In this document: positions 53,277 through 61,612 of the stretch, one piece after another | How positions within the stretch are numbered: position 1 is the first letter of the stretch | Layout of the letters: each line of letters opens with the position of its first letter | Assembly (NCBI GenBank): GCA_934122115.1 | Contig: CAKOVU010000001.1 | Location: 1 to 64,000, forward strand | Length of the DNA stretch: 64,000 bases | Direction: 5' to 3' | Origin: UMGS1901 sp934122115 | GTDB lineage: Bacteria; Bacillota; Clostridia; TANB77; CAG-508 | Notes under the pieces: generated by a model | Told to the model about the DNA's origin: nothing | Database searches by the model: none | The model's input: the letters and a program-made list of their open reading frames with translations, nothing else | Translations under genes and position numbers: made by a program

Positions 53277-53597
53277 TCATAATTTAAACGCGACCTTCAT
53301 CATTTTCCTGAATTTATACAGGGAAATGAATTCGATTTGCTCAATATTATCTATTGTGCAATCGCTATGCCTTTGAAGCAGTTCTTTGACTGGATAGAGA
53401 CGTTTTATCCCATCCAGTTCATAAATGGCATTCATAATGTCATAGGAAGTTTCATCTTTGAAACATTTCCGTGTGACTTCTTGTACCTTACTGCATGCAA
53501 AACAATAGTTCTTGTTTCGCAAAGCAGCGTTGCAAAGAAATTCCAAAGAACGAATTATCTCTGCTTTTTGGTTGTTGTCGTTAATGATTGTAATCAT
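53277..53597 (-). CDS. Isolated hypothetical protein with atypical codon use
   Basis: A 106-residue unrecognised protein (MITIINDNNQKAEII...). Start 53597 has AAAGGTGG 8 bp upstream. Codons are atypical for the window: arginines are CGT, CGA, CGG and AGG with no AGA, and GTC, CTG and ATC are frequent. An in-frame CGG (53471-53469) is read straight through. Three cysteines cluster at 30-50. Like 11153-11380 it is a lone minus-strand gene with a palindrome upstream and looks transferred. Confidence 0.6.
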   Translation of the reverse strand: MITIINDNNQKAEIIRSLEFLCNAALRNKNYCFACSKVQEVTRKCFKDETSYDIMNAIYELDGIKRLYPVKELLQRHSDCTIDNIEQIEFISLYKFRKMMKVAFKL

Positions 53598-53620
53598 CAA
53601 CAATACCACCTTTCTAAAAA

Positions 53621-53640
53621 TGATACTATATATTGTATCA
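53621..53640. promoter_or_regulatory. Palindrome upstream of the 53277 gene
   Basis: TGATACTATA/TATTGTATCA is a 20-bp near-perfect palindrome ~24 bp upstream of the start. A related TGATAT...ATATCA palindrome sits upstream of the 11153 gene. Possible operator. Confidence 0.4.
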
Positions 53641-53666
53641 CAAAACTAAAAAAATTGCAAAATCTC

Positions 53667-53695
53667 TTGTTTAAAGGAAAAATAGAGTATATAAT
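53667..53695 (+). promoter_or_regulatory. Promoter of gatCAB
   Basis: TTGTTT (53667-53672), 17 bp, TATAAT (53690-53695), 28 bp before gatC. Confidence 0.7.
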
Positions 53696-53723
53696 ATGTA
53701 AAGTAAGAAGAAGGGAGTTTTCT

Positions 53724-54011
53724 ATGAAAGTAAGTAAAGAAGAATTGATGCATATTGCAAAACTTGCAGATATAAAAATAAAAGATAATGAAATAGAAGA
53801 TTATTTAAACAATTTACAGGATATATTAAATTTTGCAGAAGTTGTAAATAAAGCTCCAATAGAAAATATGGAAGAAACAATTGGTACAAACGAAAATTAT
53901 AATGTTTTTAGAAAAGACGAAATTAAAGAATTTGAAAATCATGAAGGGCTTTTACAAAATGCACCAGAAGCGGAAAGAGGAATGTTTAAAATTCCTAAAG
54001 TATTAAATTAA
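53724..54011 (+). CDS. gatC: Glu-tRNA(Gln)/Asp-tRNA(Asn) amidotransferase subunit GatC
   Basis: A 95-residue GatC: KEELMHIAKLADIKI at the N-terminus and the ENMEETIG...FRKDEI / LLQNAPEAERGMFKIPKVL C-terminal block. Stabilises GatA-GatB. ATG 53724 with GGGAG 7 bp upstream; the longer upstream reading frame is antisense to the 53277 gene. gatA follows after 21 bp. Confidence 0.94.
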   Translation: MKVSKEELMHIAKLADIKIKDNEIEDYLNNLQDILNFAEVVNKAPIENMEETIGTNENYNVFRKDEIKEFENHEGLLQNAPEAERGMFKIPKVLN

Positions 54012-54032
54012 TTTTATAAGAGGGAGAAAAAT

Positions 54033-55499
54033 ATGGATATAACTGAATTTACAGTACACGAACTTTTAGAAAAGTTGAATAATGATGCATTAACATCAAA
54101 AGAAATTGTAAAAGCATATAAATCTAGAATAGAAGAAAAGGAAAAAGATGTACAAGCATTTATAACAACAACATTGGATGAAGCAGAAGAACAAGCAGAA
54201 AAAATAGATGCAAAAAGAAAAGAAAAAAGTGTAGGACCTTTTGCGGGAGTACCAATAGGAATAAAGGATAATCTTTGCACAAAAGGGGTAAAAACTACAT
54301 GCGCATCAAAAATGCTAGAAAATTTTGTTTCACCATATGATGCTACAGTTGTAGAAAAATTAGAGGAAAGTGGGATTATTAGCTTAGGCAAATTAAACAT
54401 GGATGAATTTGCTATGGGAAGCTCTACAGAAAATTCTGCAATGCAAATTACACACAATCCTTGGAACTTAAATAAGGTTCCAGGAGGATCTTCAGGAGGC
54501 TCTGCAGCTGCAGTAGCAGCAAATTTAGTCCCTTGGGCGCTAGGTTCAGATACAGGCGGTTCAATACGTGAACCTGCTTCATTTTGCGGAGTTGTAGGTT
54601 TAAAGCCAACCTATGGATTAGTATCAAGATATGGTTTAGTTGCATTTGCTTCATCACTTGATCAAGTTGGACCTATTACAAAAGATGTAAGAGATTGTGC
54701 TATGTTGTTAAATTTGATAGCAGGACACGATGAAAAAGATTCAACATCGTATGATATAGAAAAGAAAGACTATACAAAGTCATTAGAAAAAGATATAAAA
54801 GGTTTGAAAATAGGAGTTCCTAAGGAATTTTTTGGAGAAGGAATTAATAAAGAAGTAAAAGAAAAATTAGAAGAAGCAATAGAAAAGTATAAAGAAATGG
54901 GAGCTATTGTAGAAGAATGTTCTTTAGATGTTGCACAATATGCTTTAGCTACATATTATATAATTGCTTGTGCTGAAGCAAGCTCAAACCTAGGAAGATT
55001 TGATGGAATAAGATATGGGTATAGAGCTAAAGATTATACAGATTTAAACGAATTGTTTGTTAATTCTAGAAGTGAAGCTTTTGGAGACGAAGTAAAAAGA
55101 AGAATAATACTTGGAACATACGTATTATCATCAGGATATTATGATGCATACTATAAAAAGGCCCAAAAAGTACGTACTTTTGTAAAGAAAGAATTTGACA
55201 AGAATTTTGCTAAATATGATGTATTATTAACTCCAGTTGCACCAACAACAGCTTTCAATATAGGAGAAAAATCAAACAATCCATTGGAAATGTATTTGGC
55301 AGATATTTGCACGGTATCAATTAATATAGCAGGTGTACCAGCAATATCTATACCATGTGGAGTTGATAAAAGCGGAATGCCAATAGGAATGCAGCTTATA
55401 GGAAACAGATTTAATGAAGAAACAATATTAAATGCTGCATATGCTTTTGAACAAAAAGAGAAATTTAGAGAAAATTATAAACCAGAATTTATAAAATAA
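54033..55499 (+). CDS. gatA: Glu-tRNA(Gln)/Asp-tRNA(Asn) amidotransferase subunit GatA
   Basis: A 488-residue amidase-signature enzyme that supplies ammonia from glutamine. Ser-cisSer-Lys triad: Lys in GIKDNL, the glycine/serine-rich PGGSSGGSAAAVAANL, and Ser in GSDTGGSIREPAS. Works with GatB and the likely non-discriminating GltX in this window to make Gln-tRNA. Confidence 0.97.
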   Translation: MDITEFTVHELLEKLNNDALTSKEIVKAYKSRIEEKEKDVQAFITTTLDEAEEQAEKIDAKRKEKSVGPFAGVPIGIKDNLCTKGVKTTCASKMLENFVSPYDATVVEKLEESGIISLGKLNMDEFAMGSSTENSAMQITHNPWNLNKVPGGSSGGSAAAVAANLVPWALGSDTGGSIREPASFCGVVGLKPTYGLVSRYGLVAFASSLDQVGPITKDVRDCAMLLNLIAGHDEKDSTSYDIEKKDYTKSLEKDIKGLKIGVPKEFFGEGINKEVKEKLEEAIEKYKEMGAIVEECSLDVAQYALATYYIIACAEASSNLGRFDGIRYGYRAKDYTDLNELFVNSRSEAFGDEVKRRIILGTYVLSSGYYDAYYKKAQKVRTFVKKEFDKNFAKYDVLLTPVAPTTAFNIGEKSNNPLEMYLADICTVSINIAGVPAISIPCGVDKSGMPIGMQLIGNRFNEETILNAAYAFEQKEKFRENYKPEFIK

Positions 55500-55530
55500 A
55501 AACTAAATAATTAATAAGGAAGGGAAAATA

Positions 55531-56982
55531 ATGCCAAGAGAAGATTATGAAGTAGTAATAGGACTTGAAGTCCATGCGGAGCTTTCTACTAAAACAAAAA
55601 TATTTTGCAGTTGCTCTACAGAATTTGGTGCAGAGCCTAATGTTCATACTTGCCCAATTTGTATGGCTTTGCCGGGAACACTGCCAGTACTGAATGAAAA
55701 GGTAGTTGAATATGCTGTAAAGGCTGGATTGGCTACAAATTGTTCTATAGAACGAAATAGCAAGAATGATAGAAAAAATTATTTCTATCCAGATTTACCA
55801 AAGTCTTATCAAATATCACAATTTGATAAACCTCTTTGCAATAATGGATATATAGAAATAGAAGATGATGAAGGCAATAACAAGAAAATAAGAATTCTAA
55901 GGATACATATAGAAGAAGATGCAGGAAAGTTAAACCACAATGAATTTAGTGGAGGAAGCTTAGTTGATTTAAACAGAGCAGGAGTACCATTAATAGAAAT
56001 AGTATCAGAGCCAGATTTAAGATCTGCAAAAGAAGCGGATAAATATTTAAGAAAATTAAAATCAACATTGGAATATATTGAAGTATCAGATTGTAAAATG
56101 CAAGAGGGCTCGTTTAGAGCTGATGTAAACGTTTCTATACATAAAAAAGGTGAACCATTTGGAACGCGTACAGAAATGAAAAATATGAACTCGTTTAAAT
56201 CTATATCTAGAGCTATCGAATACGAAATACAAAGGCAAGCAGAAGTATTAGATAATGGTGGAATAATAGAGCAAGAAACACTAAGATGGGATGATGTATC
56301 TGGAAGAACTTTCTCGATGAGAAACAAAGAAGATGCGCAGGATTACAGATATTTCCCAGAGCCAGATTTGGTAGCAATTAGATTATCTGATGAGTATATA
56401 AATAATATTAAAGAAAATCTACCAGAATTACCAGAAAGCAGAAAAACAAGGTACATGGAAGAATACAAGCTATCTGAAAAAGATGCACGATTACTTACTG
56501 CTTCTAAATATTTATCAAATTTATTTGAAGCAGCAGAGGAAATATGTAAAAATGCAAAAGCAGTTGCAAACTGGATACTATCAGATATTTCTCGTATTTT
56601 AAATGAGGAAGAAATAGAGCCGGAAAATATTCCATTCTCTGGTAAAGAATTAGCACAACTAATTCAATTAATAGATAAGGGCACAATTAGTTCTGCAATA
56701 GGAAAAAAAGTATTGGAAGAATTATTTAAATGTGCTAAAGATGAAATGAAAATGCCAGAAGAGATAATTAAAGAAAATGGATGGATTCAAATTTCAGATG
56801 AATCAGCAATAAAAGAAGTTGTAATGAAAATATTAAACGAAAATCCTCAATCAATAGCTGATTACAAAGCTGGAAAAGATAGAGCTTTAGGATTTTTAGT
56901 AGGACAAGCAATGAAGCAAACAAAAGGAAAAGCAAATCCACAAATGCTTAACAAAATGTTTATAGAAGAATTAAAAAAATAG
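55531..56982 (+). CDS. gatB: Asp-tRNA(Asn)/Glu-tRNA(Gln) amidotransferase subunit GatB
   Basis: A 483-residue GatB. YEVVIGLEVHAELSTKTKIFCSC (zinc site with later CPIC), DLNRAGVPLIEIVSEPD, EMKNMNSF, and the C-terminal YqeY-like tail domain (~residues 335-483). Activates Glu/Asp-tRNA by phosphorylation. Ends the operon; a terminator overlaps its stop. Confidence 0.97.
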   Translation: MPREDYEVVIGLEVHAELSTKTKIFCSCSTEFGAEPNVHTCPICMALPGTLPVLNEKVVEYAVKAGLATNCSIERNSKNDRKNYFYPDLPKSYQISQFDKPLCNNGYIEIEDDEGNNKKIRILRIHIEEDAGKLNHNEFSGGSLVDLNRAGVPLIEIVSEPDLRSAKEADKYLRKLKSTLEYIEVSDCKMQEGSFRADVNVSIHKKGEPFGTRTEMKNMNSFKSISRAIEYEIQRQAEVLDNGGIIEQETLRWDDVSGRTFSMRNKEDAQDYRYFPEPDLVAIRLSDEYINNIKENLPELPESRKTRYMEEYKLSEKDARLLTASKYLSNLFEAAEEICKNAKAVANWILSDISRILNEEEIEPENIPFSGKELAQLIQLIDKGTISSAIGKKVLEELFKCAKDEMKMPEEIIKENGWIQISDESAIKEVVMKILNENPQSIADYKAGKDRALGFLVGQAMKQTKGKANPQMLNKMFIEELKK

Positions 56983-57014
56983 TTGGTAAAGAGAAATCTT
57001 TATCAACTTTTTTA
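56981..57014 (+). terminator. gatCAB terminator
   Basis: Stem AGTTGGTAAAG/CTTTATCAACT (56981-56991 with 56998-57008, one G-T pair) followed by TTTTTT. Confidence 0.85.
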
Positions 57015-57020
57015 TGAAAA

Positions 57021-57045
57021 AATATCCACTATAAAAGTGGATATT
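57021..57045 (-). terminator. rpsT terminator
   Basis: Perfect 10-bp stem AATATCCACT/AGTGGATATT (57021-57030 with 57036-57045); on the minus strand it is followed by a T-run. Confidence 0.8.
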
Positions 57046-57071
57046 AAAAATAAAAAACTGTGCACAATTTT

Positions 57072-57338
57072 TTATTTTGCAATTGAATTTAACTTCTTAG
57101 ATAATGAAGATTTTTTTCTAGATGCTGTATTTTTTACTAAAACTCCTTTAGTACAAGCTTGATCTATCTTTTTTGTTGCAGCAGAGAATAATACTTTTGC
57201 TTCTTCTACATTTCCAGCTTCAACAGCTTGTTCAAACTTCTTAACAGCTGATTTATATCCAGACTTAATCATATTATTTTGAGCAGTTTTCTTTTCAATT
57301 ACACTAACACGTTTAATTGCTGATTTGATATTTGGCAT
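57072..57338 (-). CDS. rpsT: 30S ribosomal protein S20
   Basis: An 88-residue basic helical protein: PNIKSAIKRVSVIEKKTAQNN and the C-terminal TKGVLVKNTASRKKSSLSKKL. Start 57338 has GGGAGGTG ~7 bp upstream; the in-frame ATG at 57359 is not used because homologues begin MPNIKSA. Stand-alone unit with its own terminator. Confidence 0.96.
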   Translation of the reverse strand: MPNIKSAIKRVSVIEKKTAQNNMIKSGYKSAVKKFEQAVEAGNVEEAKVLFSAATKKIDQACTKGVLVKNTASRKKSSLSKKLNSIAK

Positions 57339-57489
57339 TATTTGCACCTCCCTTTGCATCTCTGTAATTATAACGTATACTATTGTAACACGAAATAACT
57401 AACTTTGCAAGACACAAGAGACATTTTTATTTACAAATAACAGGAATAAGTATATAATTTTAAAAAAATATATAAAAGGAATATCAAAT

Positions 57490-58092
57490 ATGGAAAAAAT
57501 AGGGTTCTTTGGAGGCAGTTTTAATCCGCCAACAAATGCGCATTTAGAAATTGCGAAAACAGCATTAGAAGAAATGGAATTAGATAAAGTATATTTCGTA
57601 CCTATGGGAAATACTTATAAAAAGCCAGGATTAATAGATGAAAAATTAAGATATGAAATGTTGCAAATAGCTTGCGCTAAAAATGAAAAAATAGATGTAG
57701 AGAATATAGAATTAAACTTAACTAAATCCCTAACTACAATAGAAGCATTTAAGAGAATAGAAAGCAAATATTCTAAAACTCAGAATTATTATATAATGGG
57801 AGCAGATAATTTTTTGAAATTACCTAATTGGCAAGATGCTGAAGAGCTAATTACTAATTATAAACTAATAGTATTTGCAAGAAAAGGAGAGGAATTATCA
57901 GATTTGATAAATAACAATAAGCTAATAAATAGCCATTTAACAAATATTAATTTGTTGAAAATAGAAAATAATATTAGTTGTAGTTCAGGAATAATTAGAG
58001 ATTTAATAAAAGAAGGCAAAAATGAAATTGCTAAAAAGTATACAGAAGAGAGAATTGTAGAATTTATTAATAAAAACAAACTTTACAATTAA
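57490..58092 (+). CDS. nadD: Nicotinate-nucleotide adenylyltransferase
   Basis: A 200-residue NadD of NAD synthesis. ATP-binding GFFGGSFNPPTNAHLEIA at the N-terminus (T-x-x-H motif as TNAH) and C-terminal SCSSGIIRDLIKEGK (the ISSTxIR motif). The usual partners yqeK and rsfS do not follow. Confidence 0.93.
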   Translation: MEKIGFFGGSFNPPTNAHLEIAKTALEEMELDKVYFVPMGNTYKKPGLIDEKLRYEMLQIACAKNEKIDVENIELNLTKSLTTIEAFKRIESKYSKTQNYYIMGADNFLKLPNWQDAEELITNYKLIVFARKGEELSDLINNNKLINSHLTNINLLKIENNISCSSGIIRDLIKEGKNEIAKKYTEERIVEFINKNKLYN

Positions 58093-58182
58093 TTCATGAA
58101 AAATACTTGAAAAAGCCAAATAAAACATATATAATAGGCTCACAAACAATACATATAGATAAGATTGAAAGGAGCGATTTTT

Positions 58183-58716
58183 ATGAACATAAAAATAACA
58201 GAAAGGGAACTAAAGGCAACAGAATCAATAAAAGATTATATCGAAACAAAAGCTGAAAGATTACAAAAATACTTTGATACAGATGAAATAGATTTATTTG
58301 TAACAATAAAAAAAGAAGGAGAAGATCAAATCGCAGAAATGCAAATAACAGTATATGGTGAAGTATTAAGAGCTGTTTCTGCAAGCAAAGATTTGTATGC
58401 TTCAATAGATAAAGATATAGACATAGTAGAAGGTCAAATAAGAAAAATAAAAACTAAAAAAGATAAGCAAAATATGACTGACTCAATCAGAGTGAAAGAC
58501 GAGATGAGAGGTCAAGAACATGAAATTGAAAATGAAATAGTAAAAACTATGTATTATTCAATTAAACCTACAACGGCAGAAGATGCTAAACTATTATTAG
58601 AAGAAAAACCACAAAATAGATTTTTAGCATTTATAAATGTTGAAACAGGAAAAGTTAATGTAATCTATAAATTAAATGACAATAAAAACTATGGTTTAAT
58701 AGAACCAGAAGCATAA
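58183..58716 (+). CDS. hpf: Ribosome hibernation promoting factor (long form)
   Basis: A 177-residue long HPF that dimerises 70S ribosomes. N-terminal S30AE domain (NIKITERELKATESIKDYIETKAERLQKY), linker, and C-terminal dimerisation domain (IVKTMYYSIKPTTAEDAKLLLEE...FLAFINVETGKVNVIYKLND). Start 58183 with AAAGGAGCG upstream. Followed by a terminator. Confidence 0.94.
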   Translation: MNIKITERELKATESIKDYIETKAERLQKYFDTDEIDLFVTIKKEGEDQIAEMQITVYGEVLRAVSASKDLYASIDKDIDIVEGQIRKIKTKKDKQNMTDSIRVKDEMRGQEHEIENEIVKTMYYSIKPTTAEDAKLLLEEKPQNRFLAFINVETGKVNVIYKLNDNKNYGLIEPEA

Positions 58717-58722
58717 AATAAC

Positions 58723-58757
58723 AAAAAGAAAAGATTTGTAAAGTTTTTTCTTTTTTA
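58723..58757 (+). terminator. hpf terminator
   Basis: A/T-rich stem AAAAAGAAAA/TTTTCTTTTT (58723-58732 with 58746-58755) with T-run. Confidence 0.65.
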
Positions 58758-58782
58758 TGTATATAAATTAGTATAAAAAAAC

Positions 58783-59127
58783 TTGCAATCAATAAAACAT
58801 ATTGTTATAATAAAAATGAATTAAAAAGCGTAAAAATGATCACTTAATTTCATTAAGTTATATACTTAACGAACAATTTTATGTAAAAATTATATCAATA
58901 AAAGTTTGAATTTTCAAGCAGAAAACAGAAAAAATTGTTTAAGAAAATAGTAATAAATAAAAAACACTTTTAAAGAAGTGCAAAATCTCTAAAAAGCAGT
59001 TATACCAACTATTGTATAAATATTTTTTCAAAAAATTTTTTTCCTTAAGTATATAACTTAAGGAAGTTGGAAAAGATAATAAAAAGAGAGTAATACCAAA
59101 GAAAATAAAGAAAGGAAGTCTAATATA
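58783..59127 (+). promoter_or_regulatory. Promoter and ~310-nt leader of the pilin-like gene, with long-range inverted repeat
   Basis: TTGCAA (58783-58788), 17 bp, TATAAT (58806-58811). The leader has no ORF of note. It contains a 17-nt sequence at 58853-58869 that is exactly complementary to 59045-59061, ~175 bp apart, and the latter also forms a local 10-bp hairpin (59041-59050 with 59056-59065). It could be a structured 5' UTR or, less likely, an invertible segment. Confidence 0.5.
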
Positions 59128-60783
59128 GTGAAAAGATTAGATATTAAATTCAAGAGTAAAGAAATAAATATAAAAAAAGAAAAAGGAATAACATTAGTTG
59201 CTTTAGTAGTTACAATAGTTGTATTGCTGTTATTAGCAGGAATAAGTTTAAATTTAGTAATAGGAAATGAAGGAATATTAACAAGAAGTAAAGAAAGCAA
59301 AACCAAAACACAACTAGCAGAAGTAAAAGAAAAAGCACAATTAGATATAACAGAGGTGCAAACAATAAATGCAGGAAAAATAACATATGGAGAATTAAAA
59401 AGCATATTAGAAAAATATGGAACAGTGGAATATGAGGAAGATGGGAAAACAATAAAGGGAGTAAAAACAACAGATGGTTATGAGATAGGAATAAACGAAA
59501 TATACACAAATAAAGAAAATTGGCCAACATATACCACAGTAGCAAATGCACCAGATATAAGTGGATTTAATAAGAGTAATAGTTATTTTGTAACATGGAA
59601 TACCGAAAATAGCCCATATGAAATAAAAGAAGAAATAAGATTAGATGATATACCACCAAGTGAATGGTATGATTATACGGCAAGTGAAAAAAGATGGGCG
59701 AATGTAAAAACAATAGGAGGAGGCAATGATTGTTATTGGGTATGGATACCAAGATACGCATATCAAGTACCAACAAGAAGTAGCACAGCAACAACAATAC
59801 AAATAAAATTTCTAGAAGGAAAAAGTAATAAACCAATAGGCGAAACAGAAGAAATAACAAATACAACACCAACCCCAGGAAGCTGGGTAGTGCATCCAGC
59901 GTTTACAAATGCAGGAAATGGAGGCTTTGGAGAGTTAAGCGGAATATGGGTTGCGAAATATGAAGCAAGTAGTAATAGCACAATAGTAGTAGAAAACCCA
60001 AGTGAAGACCAATTAGCCAATTATGGAAGAAGTGGTGGAAGTAATACAAGTTTTAAAGTGAGAGTAAAACCAAATGTAACAAGTTGGAGAGGAACTACTG
60101 TGGGAGATATATTTACAGTATGTAGAAATATAACAACAGCAGGAAACTCATTAGAAGGAACAACCAATATAGATTCACATATGATGAAAAATACAGAATG
60201 GGGAGCAGTAGCATATTTAAGTAGAAGCCAATATGGAAAAAATAGCGCAGTATATAACAATCCATATTGGAACAACAAGGATTACAATGGAACGATTTAT
60301 TATTCATCAATAACAGGATTATGTGGAAAGAGCCAAAACTATTTAACAACAGCATATAATGATCCAAATGTCTATAAATACAATACAACAGAAGGAAAAA
60401 ATGCAAGTACAACAGGAAATGTATATGGAGTATACGATATGGCAGGAGGAGCATGGGAATATGTAGCAGCAGTATTAAGTAGCAAAAAATCAAGTGGAAA
60501 CTATTATAATTTTACAAATATAGATACAAAATATTATGAAAGTTATGATAGCTATGATAACAGCAAATATGGAGATGCGGTATATGAAACATCAACAAAT
60601 TCAGAAGGAGGCAACAGCTGGGATAACAACCACTCGTGCTTCGTCCTTGAGTCGTACCCTGTGTTCTTACGTGGTGGTCATGCTTTCTCTGGTGGCAATG
60701 CAGGTGTATTTGCGTTCACCTGTGATTACGGTGGTATCAATGCCGGCGACAGTTTCCGTCCGTGTCTAGTTAGTCCACAGTAG
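59128..60783 (+). CDS. Pilin-like surface protein with FGE/C-type-lectin-like C-terminal domain; candidate DGR target
   Basis: A 551-residue protein starting with GTG (AAAGGAAG ~9 bp upstream). The N-terminus KGITLVALVVTIVVLLLLAG resembles a type IV pilin/pseudopilin signal and helix. The C-terminal ~350 residues look like the formylglycine-generating-enzyme (sulfatase-modifying factor) fold: DCYWVWIPRYAY, GIWVAKYEAS, MMKNTEWGAVAYLS, NVYGVYDMAGGAWEYVA. The last ~50 residues (LRGGHAFSGG...GDSFRPCLV) are encoded in DNA of quite different composition, as expected for a DGR variable region on a C-type-lectin fold. Confidence 0.85.
   Translation: MKRLDIKFKSKEINIKKEKGITLVALVVTIVVLLLLAGISLNLVIGNEGILTRSKESKTKTQLAEVKEKAQLDITEVQTINAGKITYGELKSILEKYGTVEYEEDGKTIKGVKTTDGYEIGINEIYTNKENWPTYTTVANAPDISGFNKSNSYFVTWNTENSPYEIKEEIRLDDIPPSEWYDYTASEKRWANVKTIGGGNDCYWVWIPRYAYQVPTRSSTATTIQIKFLEGKSNKPIGETEEITNTTPTPGSWVVHPAFTNAGNGGFGELSGIWVAKYEASSNSTIVVENPSEDQLANYGRSGGSNTSFKVRVKPNVTSWRGTTVGDIFTVCRNITTAGNSLEGTTNIDSHMMKNTEWGAVAYLSRSQYGKNSAVYNNPYWNNKDYNGTIYYSSITGLCGKSQNYLTTAYNDPNVYKYNTTEGKNASTTGNVYGVYDMAGGAWEYVAAVLSSKKSSGNYYNFTNIDTKYYESYDSYDNSKYGDAVYETSTNSEGGNSWDNNHSCFVLESYPVFLRGGHAFSGGNAGVFAFTCDYGGINAGDSFRPCLVSPQ
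60630..60780 (+). other. Candidate DGR variable region (VR)
   Basis: From about 60630 to the stop, codons change abruptly from A/T-ending (AAA, ATA, GGA) to TCG, TGC, TTC, GTC, CGT, GGT, ACC, GCC, GGC and CCG, with GC near 50 %. This is the position (C-terminal end of a lectin-like fold, ending GDSFRPCLV) where DGR variable regions lie. No template repeat or reverse transcriptase was found in the window. Confidence 0.6.
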
Positions 60784-60815
60784 TGGAGAAAAAGTCAAAA
60801 ATTTTTGTTAAAATA

Positions 60816-60860
60816 AAAAATGTGTAATTTAAAAATAGGCTTTTTGAATTACACATTTTT
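60816..60860. terminator. Terminator after the pilin-like gene
   Basis: 14-bp stem AAAAATGTGTAATT/AATTACACATTTTT (60816-60829 with 60847-60860) with further A/T pairing in the loop. Confidence 0.85.
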
Positions 60861-60927
60861 AGTATATAAAACAAAAAGAATGTAGAAAAATGGAATACGA
60901 AAAGAGAAAAAAAGAAGTTACATGTAT

Positions 60928-60955
60928 TGACTATACTCATAAAAATTATATAATA
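60928..60955 (+). promoter_or_regulatory. Promoter of the sortase-LPXTG operon
   Basis: TTGACT (60928-60933), 16 bp, TATAAT (60950-60955), ~110 bp before the sortase. Confidence 0.7.
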
Positions 60956-61065
60956 AAAAAGAATTTTAATCATATTTAATATCTAATAAATTAGAGCTCA
61001 TATTTATTTTGATTCTAAAAAATTTCCAAAATTAAAAACAAAAATAAAACAAGAAAGGAGAAAAT

Positions 61066-61596
61066 GTGAATAAAAAGATAATAATATTGCCAATTATTGC
61101 GTCAATAATTGTGGCAGTAGTTTGTTTTTGCACGTATGAGAAACCAGAAAATACAGAGAAAGTGGAAAACATTGTGTATGAAAATTTAGAAGAAGGTGGA
61201 GAAGAATATCCAGAAGAAGAGTTAATAGGAAGAATACGAATAGACAAAATAAATTTAGAAGCGCCAATAAAAGAAGGAAGTGATCAAGAAGTTTTAAAAT
61301 CATATGTAGGACACATAGAAGATACTGCAATATATGATGGAAATGTATGTCTTGCAGCACATAATAGAGGAAATGAATATTCATATTTTGCAAGATTAAA
61401 CGAATTAGAAAAAGGTGATGAGATAGTATATGAAAATATATATGGAATAAAAAAATACAGGGTGGAAACGAGTCAAGAAATATTAGAAACAGATTGGAGT
61501 TTGTTAGAAAATTCAAGCCAGAATAAGATAACATTAATAACGTGTATTGCAAATAGGCCTAATCAAAGGCTTTGTGTACAAGCTGTAGAAATTTAA
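61066..61596 (+). CDS. Sortase
   Basis: A 176-residue sortase with an N-terminal membrane anchor (residues ~4-22). Catalytic His in LAAHNRG, Cys in TLITCIA and Arg near RLCVQA. GTG start behind AAAGGAG. Class is uncertain; the short size and TLITC motif fit class D or similar housekeeping/pilus sortases. The next gene encodes a protein ending in LPRTG, its likely substrate. Confidence 0.9.
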   Translation: MNKKIIILPIIASIIVAVVCFCTYEKPENTEKVENIVYENLEEGGEEYPEEELIGRIRIDKINLEAPIKEGSDQEVLKSYVGHIEDTAIYDGNVCLAAHNRGNEYSYFARLNELEKGDEIVYENIYGIKKYRVETSQEILETDWSLLENSSQNKITLITCIANRPNQRLCVQAVEI

Positions 61597-61612
61597 AAAG
61601 GAGGGCAGAGTA

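Noticed and set aside
58853..59061. Calling the leader inverted repeat an invertible promoter
   Set aside because: The recognisable promoter lies outside the repeats and no clear promoter is found between them; kept only as a low-scoring possibility.
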